Of a stretch of 19,855 nucleotides of DNA, positions 8,036-14,781 are shown in pieces. Each line of letters opens with the position of its first letter. Position 1 is the first letter of the stretch. Origin of the DNA: JAXHUH01 sp034211175 (GTDB lineage Bacteria; Actinomycetota; Acidimicrobiia; Acidimicrobiales; CAIXPF01); assembly GCA_034211175.1 (NCBI GenBank), contig JAXHUH010000309.1:1-19855 (forward strand), given 5' to 3'. The position numbers and the translations under genes are program-made. The notes beneath the pieces are model-generated. The model saw only the letters and a list, made by a program, of their open reading frames with translations. It was not told the DNA's origin and made no database searches.

Positions 8036-8347
8036 ATGATCGCCGCCTTCTCCATCAGCCCGCTCGGAACCGGCGAGTCCGTCGGTCGCTCGGTCGCCGG
8101 TGCCGTCCGCATCGTGCGCGAGTCGGGCCTGCCCAACGAGACCAACGCGATGTTCACCAACGTCGAGGGCAGCTGGGACGAGGTGATGGACGTGCTCCGA
8201 CGGTGCGTCGACGACGTGTCGACGGTGTCGGAGCGGGTCAGCGTCGTGGTGAAGCTCGACATCCGGGGCGACGTCGACACGCCCGGCGGCACCGGCCGCC
8301 TCGTCGCCAAGACCGCCACCGTCGAGCGCCACCTCGCCGACGGCTGA
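8036..8347 (+). CDS. MTH1187/YkoF-type thiamine-binding domain protein
   Basis: This 103-residue protein has a single ferredoxin-like domain of the MTH1187 family (thiamine_BP), small oligomeric cytoplasmic proteins that bind thiamine or related ligands. The sequence opens with the family strand IAAFSISPLGTGESVGR, has the ligand-loop region NETNAMFTNVEGSWDEV, and a final strand VVVKLDIR. The ATG at 8036 is chosen because GGGAGG (8022-8027) lies eight bases upstream. It converges on the HIT gene. No thiamine biosynthesis or transport genes lie nearby, so its ligand is not shown by context. Confidence 0.85.
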   Translation: MIAAFSISPLGTGESVGRSVAGAVRIVRESGLPNETNAMFTNVEGSWDEVMDVLRRCVDDVSTVSERVSVVVKLDIRGDVDTPGGTGRLVAKTATVERHLADG

Positions 8348-8361
8348 CGGCTGTGCCGTGG

Positions 8362-8375
8362 CACCGGCGCCGGTG
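8362..8375. terminator. 14-bp perfect palindrome between convergent genes
   Basis: caccggcgccggtg is its own complement and lies in the 47-base gap between the stops of the MTH1187-type gene and the HIT gene. As RNA it can form a five-pair stem with a GCGC loop on either strand. It is probably a shared terminator, although no T-run is present. Confidence 0.4.
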
Positions 8376-8394
8376 TCGCGGTCGGCCCGGGTGG

Positions 8395-8844
8395 TCAGCG
8401 CACGGCGGCGGGCTCCATGAGATGCGGCGCGAGGCGGGCGGCGATCGCGTCGGTGGCGTGGAGTGGCAGGCGGGGGCGCCGTCCCCGGATCGTGCTGCCG
8501 CCCGGCACCGTGCCCGTGACGTGCATGTGGAAGTGGGGCACGGTCTGGCGGGCGGCGACGCCGTTGTTCTGCCACACGGCGATGCCCTCGGGGTCGAAGG
8601 CGGACGCGATGGCGCGGCTCATGCGCACCGTCGTGTCCATGATCTCGAGGCTCTCCTCGGGGGTGAGGTCGAGGATGGTCTCCCGATGGGCGATCGGTAT
8701 GACGAGCACGTGCCCCTGCCCGCGTTGCTCGAAGGTGACGAGCACCGCGGTGAGCTCGTTGCGCTCGAGGATCGTGTACGGGCTCGTGCCATCGAGGTAG
8801 CTGCAGAAGCAGCAGGCACCCGGGTCCGGAACGGTCATCGGCAT
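8395..8844 (-). CDS. HIT family nucleotide hydrolase/transferase
   Basis: This 149-residue protein is in the histidine-triad superfamily (Hint/Fhit-like), which hydrolyses or transfers nucleoside monophosphates in the cytoplasm. The triad is in VPHFHMHVTG (near residues 103-110), the nucleotide-binding strand is GQGHVLVIPIAHR, and an N-terminal CCFC may bind zinc. The ATG at 8844 is taken (MPMTVPDPG); the ATG two codons later at 8838 is equally possible, and there is no clear ribosome site for either. It is divergent from DUF6458 copy 2 with only 48 bases between the start codons. Exact substrate unknown. Confidence 0.88.
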   Translation of the reverse strand: MPMTVPDPGACCFCSYLDGTSPYTILERNELTAVLVTFEQRGQGHVLVIPIAHRETILDLTPEESLEIMDTTVRMSRAIASAFDPEGIAVWQNNGVAARQTVPHFHMHVTGTVPGGSTIRGRRPRLPLHATDAIAARLAPHLMEPAAVR

Positions 8845-8892
8845 CGGAAGAGATTGCCAGATTCTGTGGTCGTCTGACTGCACTCTGCGCGA

Positions 8893-9144
8893 ATGCGTGA
8901 CCTGGGGCGTACGGGTGTAGAGAGCGGTGCGGCGGGAGCCATCCTCTACTTCGCGGTGAACGCCGCGGTCGAGGGCGTGAACCTGTCGGCGATGGGCGTG
9001 GTGCTGATGGTCGTGGGTGCCATCGCCATCCTCGCCTCGCTGGTGAACGGCGGGTTCCGCAGCTTCGGTCGCCGCACGACCGAGCGCGAGACGTTCGTCG
9101 TCGACGAGCGCCCCCGCTACCAGCGCCAGCCCCGTCGCCCGTGA
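8893..9144 (+). CDS. DUF6458 family small membrane protein (copy 2, altered N-terminus)
   Basis: This is an 83-residue paralogue of the protein at 6436-6693; from GAILYFAVNAAV to FRSFGRRT the two agree at roughly 70% of positions. The second membrane segment (AMGVVLMVVGAIAILASLV) is intact. The first is shortened: before GAAGAILYFAVNAAV the sequence is polar and charged (MRDLGRTGVES), where copy 1 has a hydrophobic start. I see no ribosome site before the ATG at 8893, and other frames hit a stop (TAG near 8922). The 5' end may be decayed, rearranged, or translated from an unrecognised start. Function unknown. Confidence 0.7.
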   Translation: MRDLGRTGVESGAAGAILYFAVNAAVEGVNLSAMGVVLMVVGAIAILASLVNGGFRSFGRRTTERETFVVDERPRYQRQPRRP

Positions 9145-9164
9145 CCTGACGCCGGGCCCCACAC

Positions 9165-9205
9165 CGCGCCGAGACCCCGCCGCCCTTCGGCGGGGTCTCG
9201 GCGCG
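9165..9205. terminator. Bidirectional terminator, 18-bp perfect stem
   Basis: The arms cgcgccgagaccccgccg (9165-9182) and cggcggggtctcggcgcg (9188-9205) are exact complements around a five-base loop. It sits between convergent genes (DUF6458 copy 2 and the DUF2795-like gene) and is the strongest hairpin in the window. There is no T-tract. Confidence 0.92.
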
Positions 9206-9271
9206 TCAGGCGCCGTCTCGGTCTGCTCCGGCGCGCTGCGCGGACCGGCGCGGCGATGTGCGACCCGGTCG

Positions 9272-9496
9272 TCAGGGAGCCGTGTCCGGTGGCCAGGCGG
9301 CCGTTGCCGCGGCGACGGCCTGGTCGACGCTGGCCCAGCTCCGCTCGGGCAGGCGCTCGAGCGTCGCGATCTCGCGCGGGCCCGCACCGGCGAGCCGGGC
9401 GCGTTCGAGCAGCTCGGACGTCGTGACGGGTGGCTCCATGCCGGTGAGAACGGCGTGCAGGGCGGCGGGAGCGGAGGCTCGGAAGTCGTCGTCCAT
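9272..9496 (-). CDS. Small DUF2795-like protein
   Basis: This 74-residue, soluble, probably helical protein contains TTSELLERARLAGAGPREIATLERLPERSWASVDQAV in its middle and end. That resembles the DUF2795 pattern (a helix, a Gly/Ala turn, then LERLPxRxYxSxxxV), whose function is unknown. The start ATG at 9496 has a purine-rich GAGGGGGA ribosome site just upstream. The family call rests on pattern memory only. The gene is monocistronic, ending at the 9165-9205 hairpin. Confidence 0.7.
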   Translation of the reverse strand: MDDDFRASAPAALHAVLTGMEPPVTTSELLERARLAGAGPREIATLERLPERSWASVDQAVAAATAAWPPDTAP

Positions 9497-9587
9497 CTGG
9501 TCCCCCTCGGCGGTCGAGAACGGTCAGCGGGCAGAGCGCCCACCGTCCGCGGTGTTCCCGGCCGCTGTGTGCCCGAACCGTGGAGCG

Positions 9588-9718
9588 TCAAACGGCGTCG
9601 GTGGTGAGGCGGGTGAGTTGGCGGGCGAGCCAGTCGTTCTGGTCGGACTGGTAGCGGCGGGCGATGTCGGTGCCGGCGAACAGGCCGACGCCGTGGGGTG
9701 GAGCTCCACGGTCGTCAT
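9588..9718 (-). pseudogene. Tiny ORF with apparent -1 frameshift (about 43 residues if restored)
   Basis: An ATG at 9718 with an AAGAAGG ribosome site five bases upstream begins MTTVELHP, all codons ending in G or C. At a CCCC run the good codon pattern jumps to the -1 frame and continues HGVGLFAGTDIARRYQSDQN...LTRLTTDAV to a TGA at 9588-9590, again with almost only G/C third bases. Neither frame alone is convincing over the whole span. Restoring one C gives a 43-residue product. I do not recognise the family. It may be a real small gene broken by a sequencing or assembly indel, a genuine decayed gene, or a programmed frameshift. It is divergent from the SulP gene. Confidence 0.45.
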
Positions 9719-9877
9719 CGTCGCCTTCTTCCCCCTGGTCGGCGGCCCCCCGGCCAGTGACCCGTGCGGCGGCGACCCTACCGGTCCCGCTTCGTCGGGC
9801 GCCCGGTCCGGGGCCGCCACGATGGTCGTGGGAGGCTGGCGGCGACCCGGGGGAGAGGGCGACGCGGAGGTTCGGTG

Positions 9878-11560
9878 ATGACGGCCCGTTCCCTGCTCGG
9901 CACGGTGCGCCGCGGTGAGTACGAACGGGCGTGGTTGCGGCCCGACGTCGTCGCCGGGTGCACGGTCGCGGCCATGTTGGTGCCCCAGGCGATGGCCTAC
10001 GCCGAGCTCGGTGGCCTGCCCCCGTCGGCCGGGTTCCGGGCGGCACTCGTGGCGTTGCCGATCTACGCCCTCGTCGGCACCAGCCGCCACCTCGGCATCG
10101 GGCCCGAACCGGGTACCGCGGTGTTGTCCGCGGTCGCGGTGGCGCCGCTCGCTGCCGGCGACCCCGACCGCTACCTGGCGCTGATGGCCGCACTCGCCGG
10201 CCTGGTGGGTGTGTGTGCGCTCGTGGCCGGCGTGTTGCGCCTGGGGTTCGTGGCCGACCTGCTGTCGAAGCCGGTGCTCGTCGGCTACATCTCCGGAGTC
10301 GGTCTGACGTTGCTGTCGAGCCAGATCCGGGCGTTCACCGGAGTGCCGATCGAGGCGGACAGCTTCTTCCCCAGGGTCGGCGAGCTGCTCACCTCGCTCG
10401 ACGAGATCGACGCTACGACGCTGCTCCTCGGGCTGGCCACGCTGGTGCTGATCCTGGTCCTGCGGTGGTGGTCGCCGGCGGTGCCCGGCGCGCTGATCGG
10501 CCTGGCGCTGGCCATCGTCGTGGTGGAGCTGCTCGACCTCGAGGTCGCCGTGGTCGGCGAGATCGACGCCGCGTTCCCGTCGTTCGCGGTGCCCGACGTG
10601 AGCACCGGCGATCTGGGCGCCCTCCTGCCCGCCGCGGCCGGTGTGGCGCTGATCGGTTACACCGACAACATCCTCACCGCCCGCTCGATCGCCGGGCGGG
10701 AGGACTACGAGATCGACGCCAACCGCGAGCTCCTGGCCCTCGGGGCGATGAACGGTGCCGGGGCGTTCGGCGGCGGGTTCCCGATGTCGTCGAGCGCGTC
10801 CCGTTCGTTCGTGCCGGCGACGATCGGCAGCCGCTCCCAGCTCACGAGCGTCGTCGCGTTCGTCGCCGTCGTCGTCTTCCTGCTGGTCGGCCGGTCGTTG
10901 CTGGCCGAGATCCCCTCGACGGCGCTGGCCGCGGTGATCGTCGCGGCGGCGATCGCGGTGATCGACGTCGAGGGGTTCCGGCGGGTGATCGCCATCAGCC
11001 GTATCGAGGCCGGGCTCGCCGCGCTGACGTGCCTGGCGGTGGTCACCACCGACCTGCTGTACGGGGTGCTGTTCGCGGTGGCGGTGTCGGTCGTCATCGC
11101 CGTCGGGAGGGTCGCCCGGCCCAACGACGCCATCCTCGGCGAGGGCGCGGGCCTCGACGGATGGATCTCGATCGACGACCCGCGGGCCACGCCGCTCGAG
11201 GGGCTGCTGGTCTACCGGTTCGACGCGCCGCTGTTCTTCGCCAACGCCGAGTGGTTCCGCCAGCGGGTCGAGAAGGCGCTGGTCGACAACCCCGGCGAGG
11301 AGCGCCACATCGTGTTGGACTTCGAGGGTGTCGGCTCGATCGACACGACCGCGGTCGACCACCTCGAGGCGCTGCTCGACGACGCCGACGAGCAGGGCCT
11401 GCGGGTCAGCATCGCCCGGGCCAACGACGACGTCCTCGAGCTCCTCGGGCGGTGTGGTCTGCGGGCCCGCCTCGGCGAGGAGAACCTCTACCCGACGATC
11501 AACGCCGCGGTCGCCGCCTTCCGTCGCCGCCCACCCGAGCCCGCCGACGACCGAGAATGA
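9878..11560 (+). CDS. SulP family anion transporter with STAS domain
   Basis: This 560-residue inner-membrane transporter belongs to the SLC26/SulP family, which imports sulfate, bicarbonate or other anions by proton or sodium symport. It begins with the family motif VVAGCTVAAMLVPQAMAYAELGGLPP and carries SRHLGIGPEPGTAVLSA in the substrate-site region. A run of hydrophobic segments follows to about residue 410. The cytoplasmic STAS domain occupies about 440-555, with VLDFEGVGSIDTTAVDHLE as its signature. The ATG at 9878 is preceded by GGAGG (9866-9870). No sulfate-assimilation or carbonic-anhydrase gene is adjacent, so the anion is undetermined. It ends before a shared terminator with the DUF1330 gene. 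Confidence 0.93.
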   Translation: MTARSLLGTVRRGEYERAWLRPDVVAGCTVAAMLVPQAMAYAELGGLPPSAGFRAALVALPIYALVGTSRHLGIGPEPGTAVLSAVAVAPLAAGDPDRYLALMAALAGLVGVCALVAGVLRLGFVADLLSKPVLVGYISGVGLTLLSSQIRAFTGVPIEADSFFPRVGELLTSLDEIDATTLLLGLATLVLILVLRWWSPAVPGALIGLALAIVVVELLDLEVAVVGEIDAAFPSFAVPDVSTGDLGALLPAAAGVALIGYTDNILTARSIAGREDYEIDANRELLALGAMNGAGAFGGGFPMSSSASRSFVPATIGSRSQLTSVVAFVAVVVFLLVGRSLLAEIPSTALAAVIVAAAIAVIDVEGFRRVIAISRIEAGLAALTCLAVVTTDLLYGVLFAVAVSVVIAVGRVARPNDAILGEGAGLDGWISIDDPRATPLEGLLVYRFDAPLFFANAEWFRQRVEKALVDNPGEERHIVLDFEGVGSIDTTAVDHLEALLDDADEQGLRVSIARANDDVLELLGRCGLRARLGEENLYPTINAAVAAFRRRPPEPADDRE

Positions 11561-11597
11561 CATGGGCGGCTGGTCCACCGCCGAGCGGGACCCGGTA

Positions 11598-11622
11598 CCG
11601 ACCGGCTTGTCAGGCCTGTCGG
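11598..11622. terminator. Bidirectional terminator between SulP and DUF1330 genes
   Basis: ccgaccggc (11598-11606) and gcctgtcgg (11614-11622) pair with one mismatch around a seven-base loop. The hairpin fills the gap between two convergent stop codons and directly abuts the DUF1330 stop. Confidence 0.65.
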
Positions 11623-11623
11623 C

Positions 11624-11944
11624 TCAGGTCAGCACGTCGGTGGCGGCGTGGTCGTCGTCGACGCCGTCGATCAGGACGACCGTGCCCGAAGCGTTCTCGG
11701 TGCGGAGCGGGAGGATCGCCTGGTAGGCGTCGGACTCGTACCAGGCCTCGGCCGCGGCCCGGTCGGGGAACGCGATCACGATCAGGTCGCCGAGCCGTTC
11801 ACCTTCGCGGACGTCCTGGCGCCCACCGTGGATGACGAACGTGCCGCCGTAGGGGGCGAGCGTGTCGTCGATCTTCTCGAGGTACTCGACGATGGCGGGC
11901 CCCACGTTGATGTCCTTCAGGATCCCGACGCCGTATGCGGTCAT
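11624..11944 (-). CDS. DUF1330 family protein (ferredoxin-like alpha/beta-barrel)
   Basis: This 106-residue cytoplasmic protein of the DUF1330/dimeric alpha-beta barrel group has unknown function. The recognisable pattern is YLEKIDDTLAPYGGTFVIHGG, then GDLIVIAFPDRAAAEAWYESDAYQ, then LRTENASGTVVLIDG; the EAWYxSxxYQ helix is the family hallmark. The ATG at 11944 is preceded by GGAGG eight bases upstream. It is divergent from the E1-like gene, from which it is separated by a 216-base control region. Confidence 0.88.
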   Translation of the reverse strand: MTAYGVGILKDINVGPAIVEYLEKIDDTLAPYGGTFVIHGGRQDVREGERLGDLIVIAFPDRAAAEAWYESDAYQAILPLRTENASGTVVLIDGVDDDHAATDVLT

Positions 11945-12075
11945 GGTCTCTGCCTCCGTGTCGTTGGCTCTTCCTCTGTGTGACCGACGATGCTCCCGAC
12001 GGGGTCAGCGTGGCGATGACCTGCCGGGTCATGGCGAGGCGCGACGTGGCCCGACGTGGCGTCGTCCGGGCGCAG

Positions 12076-12095
12076 GCCTCCCGGGCATGGGAGGC
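12076..12095. promoter_or_regulatory. Hairpin-forming repeat upstream of the E1-like gene
   Basis: gcctccc (12076-12082) and gggaggc (12089-12095) are exact complements around a six-base loop, 65 bases before the start codon. It may be part of the mRNA leader or an operator; it adjoins the palindrome at 12099-12110. Confidence 0.35.
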
Positions 12096-12098
12096 TCG

Positions 12099-12110
12099 GG
12101 GTCCGGACCC
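12099..12110. promoter_or_regulatory. 12-bp perfect palindrome, candidate operator
   Basis: gggtccggaccc is self-complementary and lies 50 bases upstream of the E1-like start codon, in the region shared with the divergent DUF1330 gene. The position suits a repressor site. GC-rich palindromes are frequent by chance in such DNA, so this is only a candidate. Confidence 0.35.
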
Positions 12111-12160
12111 GTGACGCTCGCCCGGCGGTGGGCTGGCGGCGGGCCGAACCTGGAGGTGCG

Positions 12161-14551
12161 ATGACGCTCGACCTGGCCGCCGACGAGAAGGCCACCCCGT
12201 CCGCGGAGGGTGGCGCGGCACCCGGAGGAGCCGATCTCGAGGTCCTCGCCGAGGTCCAGCAGCGGGTGCTGTGGCTCGCCACCCGGATCGTCGACGCCGC
12301 CAACCGCCGGGCACCGAGTGGCGCCAACGACGTGAAGGTCGGCGGCCACCAGGCGTCGTCGGCGTCGATGGTCTCGATCATGACCGCGCTGTGGTTCGCC
12401 CACCTCGACGCGGACGACAAGGTCGCGGTGAAGCCCCACGCCTCGCCCGTCTACCACGCCATCAAGTACCTGACCGGCGAGCTCGACCGCTCGTACCTGA
12501 CCACGCTGCGCCAGCGGGGCGGCCTCCAGGCGTACCCGTCGCGCACGAAGGACCCGGACGTCGCCGACTTCTCGACCGGCTCGGTCGGTCTCGGCGCGGT
12601 GGCGCCGCTGTTCTCCGCGGTGACCCGCCGCTACGGCGACGCCCGGTTCGGCCCCGGCCCCCGGTCGCGGTTCCTGGCGCTGGTCGGCGACGCCGAGCTG
12701 GACGAGGGCAACGTGTGGGAGGCGATCGCCGACCCGGTCACCGCCGGGGTGGGCAACTTCACGTTGGTGATCGACCTGAACCGCCAGAGCCTCGACCGGG
12801 TCATCCCCGACATCCAGGCCCGGCGCCTCGCCGGCTTCTTCCGCGAGGTCGGCTGGCACGTCGTCGAGGCGAAGTACGGCCATCGCCTCCAGGCCGCCTT
12901 CGGGCTCGACGGGGGCGACGCCCTGCGCGCCCACATCGACGCCATGTCGAACGAGGCGTACCAGTCGCTGTTCGCGCTGCGGGGCGCCGACCTGCGCGAC
13001 AAGTTCCTGCGCGACGCCGACCCCGCGGTCGGCCGACTCGTCGACGGGTGGGACGACGACGAGCTGCGGGCGACGGTGACCGACCTCGGCGGCCACGACC
13101 TCGCACTGCTCGGCGAGTCGTTCCGGGCCGCCGACGCCGAGCCCGAGCGGCCGAGCGTGGTGTTCGCCTACACCATCAAGGGCTGGGGCCTGCCGATGGC
13201 CGGCGACCCGCTCAACCACGCGGCGCTGCTCAGCGAGGACCAGGTCGATGCCCTGCGCGCCGCCAGCGGCCTCGACGCCGACACCGAGTGGGACCGCTTC
13301 GACGCCGACTCGGCGGCCGGGAAGCTGTGCGCGTCGGTCGGGCGGCGGATCAACAACGCCCCGACGCCGTCCCGTCCCGAGCTGCCCATCCCCGACGTCG
13401 CGTCGGGTGTCGTCCGCCGGGGCAACGTGTCGAGCCAGGAGGCGTTCGGGCGCACCCTGACCCGCCTCGCCGACGTCGACGAGGTCGGCGAGCGGATCGT
13501 GACTGTGGCTCCGGATGTGTCGATCTCGACCAACCTCGGCGGCTGGATCAACAAGGTCGGCGTCTATGCGGACACCGAGCGCGACGACCACGGTGGCGCC
13601 GACCGGCTGCTGCGGTGGGCGCCGTCGCCGTCGGGCCAGCACATCGAGCTCGGCATCTCCGAGATGAACCTGTTCATGCTGCTCGGCCAGCTCGGCCTCA
13701 GCCACGACCACCACGGCCGCCACCTGTTGCCGGTCGGCGCGGTCTACGACCCGTTCGTGCTCCGGGGCCTCGACGCGTTCATCTACGGCGCCTACAACGG
13801 CTCCCGGTTCGTGGTCGCCGGCACCCCGGCCGGCGTCACGCTGGCGCCCGAGGGCGGGGCCCACCAGTCGACGATCACCGCGTCGGTCGGCGCCGAGCTT
13901 CCCGGGGTCTGCTACGTCGAGCCGTGCTTCGCCACCGAGGTCGACTGGCTGCTGTGCGACGCGCTCCGCCGGTTGGCGCCGGCCGACGGGGAGAGCACCT
14001 ACCTGCGACTGTCGACCCGCCCGATCGACCAGGCGCCGTTCGACACCGCGGTCGAGCGCTACGGCGAGGACCCGCTGCGGGACCTGGTGCTCGCCGGCGG
14101 CTACCGCTTGGCCGAGCGGCGGGAGGAGGGCCGGCCCGGGGTCACGCTGGTCACGACCGGGGTGATGGCGCCCGAGGCACTGGCCGCGGCCGACGAGCTC
14201 GATGCCGAGGGTGTGAACGTCACGGTCGTCCACCTGACCAGCCCCGACCGGGTTTTTCGCTCGTGGCAGGGGCGGCACCGCTCGGGCGCCAAGGAGGCGC
14301 GGGCCGTGCGGCGACCGAGTCATCTCCACCGGCTGATCACACCTGAGGAGCGGCGGGACCCGATCGTGAGCGTCCACGACGCGTCGAGTCATGCCCTGGC
14401 CTGGATCGGCTCCGCGCTCGGGGTCCGCCAGGTCTGCCTCGGCGTCGACCGCTTCGGCGAGTCCGGCACGATCGCCGACCTCCACGAGCTGTGCGGCATC
14501 GACACCGGCAGCATCGTCAACGCCGCCCTCATCGCCATCCACGAGACCTGA
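12161..14551 (+). CDS. Pyruvate dehydrogenase E1 (AceE)/transketolase-like ThDP enzyme, stand-alone
   Basis: This 796-residue thiamine-diphosphate enzyme has the homodimeric E1/transketolase layout: ThDP-binding half (1-~400), pyrimidine-binding half (~420-610), C-terminal domain (~640-796). Visible motifs are HASPVYHAIKYLTG near 90, the Mg-ThDP motif GDAELDEGN (near 174) followed by VIDLNRQSLD, the activating Glu in GISEMN (near 501) and the AceE-like ending LGVDRFGESGTIADLHELCGID. Classical AceE has GDG where this has GDA and is about 100 residues longer; this shorter type is usually annotated transketolase-like. GGAGG (12152-12156) precedes the ATG. No E2 or E3 gene is in the window, so whether it feeds a 2-oxoacid dehydrogenase complex or acts alone (a carboligation or transketolase-like reaction) cannot be said. 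The family is secure, the reaction is not. Confidence 0.88.
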   Translation: MTLDLAADEKATPSAEGGAAPGGADLEVLAEVQQRVLWLATRIVDAANRRAPSGANDVKVGGHQASSASMVSIMTALWFAHLDADDKVAVKPHASPVYHAIKYLTGELDRSYLTTLRQRGGLQAYPSRTKDPDVADFSTGSVGLGAVAPLFSAVTRRYGDARFGPGPRSRFLALVGDAELDEGNVWEAIADPVTAGVGNFTLVIDLNRQSLDRVIPDIQARRLAGFFREVGWHVVEAKYGHRLQAAFGLDGGDALRAHIDAMSNEAYQSLFALRGADLRDKFLRDADPAVGRLVDGWDDDELRATVTDLGGHDLALLGESFRAADAEPERPSVVFAYTIKGWGLPMAGDPLNHAALLSEDQVDALRAASGLDADTEWDRFDADSAAGKLCASVGRRINNAPTPSRPELPIPDVASGVVRRGNVSSQEAFGRTLTRLADVDEVGERIVTVAPDVSISTNLGGWINKVGVYADTERDDHGGADRLLRWAPSPSGQHIELGISEMNLFMLLGQLGLSHDHHGRHLLPVGAVYDPFVLRGLDAFIYGAYNGSRFVVAGTPAGVTLAPEGGAHQSTITASVGAELPGVCYVEPCFATEVDWLLCDALRRLAPADGESTYLRLSTRPIDQAPFDTAVERYGEDPLRDLVLAGGYRLAERREEGRPGVTLVTTGVMAPEALAAADELDAEGVNVTVVHLTSPDRVFRSWQGRHRSGAKEARAVRRPSHLHRLITPEERRDPIVSVHDASSHALAWIGSALGVRQVCLGVDRFGESGTIADLHELCGIDTGSIVNAALIAIHET

Positions 14552-14632
14552 CCCGGGAAACTCGTTTGCCGGCGGTGGGTGAGGGCGCACACGCTGGTCG
14601 TGTTCACCTCGTGCGACCCCGGAGGTCTCGAC

Positions 14633-14692
14633 ATGACTGCGCGCTCCGTCCAGGCCCCCGCCGTCGCTCCCAACCCGACACGCCGCGCCTGA
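14633..14692 (+). CDS. 19-residue leader peptide upstream of ABC exporter pair
   Basis: The ORF reads MTARSVQAPAVAPNPTRRA and stops at TGA 14690-14692. A strong ribosome site GGAGG (14621-14625) sits seven bases before the ATG, better than that of many full genes here. The stop lies about 90 bases before the first exporter start. A small stem (ccgcg 14683-14687 with cgcgg 14693-14697) straddles the stop codon and more hairpins follow. This is the arrangement of ribosome-sensing leader ORFs that control antibiotic-resistance and exporter genes by attenuation. The Pro/Ala-rich body and closing RR could be stall-prone. That it is translated and regulatory is inference; I do not recognise the peptide from a named family. 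Confidence 0.55.
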   Translation: MTARSVQAPAVAPNPTRRA

Positions 14693-14781
14693 CGCGGTAG
14701 CCGGCGCCGCGCGCGCCCGCTCGGGAGGCCTGGACAGCACACGACCTTCGTTCGTCTCGTGCTGATATCAGGAGCGCCTCC
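14683..14781 (+). promoter_or_regulatory. Hairpin-rich leader, possible attenuator of the exporter operon
   Basis: Between the leader ORF and the exporter start there are several stems: ccgcg/cgcgg (14683-14697), ggcgc/gcgcc (14703-14717), and AGCACACGAC with GTCTCGTGCT (14736-14763, eight of ten paired). GGAGGC (14724-14729) is complementary to GCCTCC (14776-14781), the six bases just before the TTG start, so a long-range pairing could hide the ribosome site AGGAG (14770-14774). Alternative pairings of this kind are what an attenuator needs, but the fold has not been computed. Confidence 0.4.

Noticed and set aside
9524..11578. 684-codon minus-strand open frame across the SulP gene
   Set aside because: The product is Asp/Gln/His/Arg-rich low complexity, while the + strand encodes a textbook SulP-STAS protein. 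High GC keeps antisense frames open.
12029..14740. 903-codon minus-strand open frame opposite the E1-like gene
   Set aside because: Low-complexity antisense shadow; the + strand has ordered ThDP-enzyme motifs and a ribosome site.
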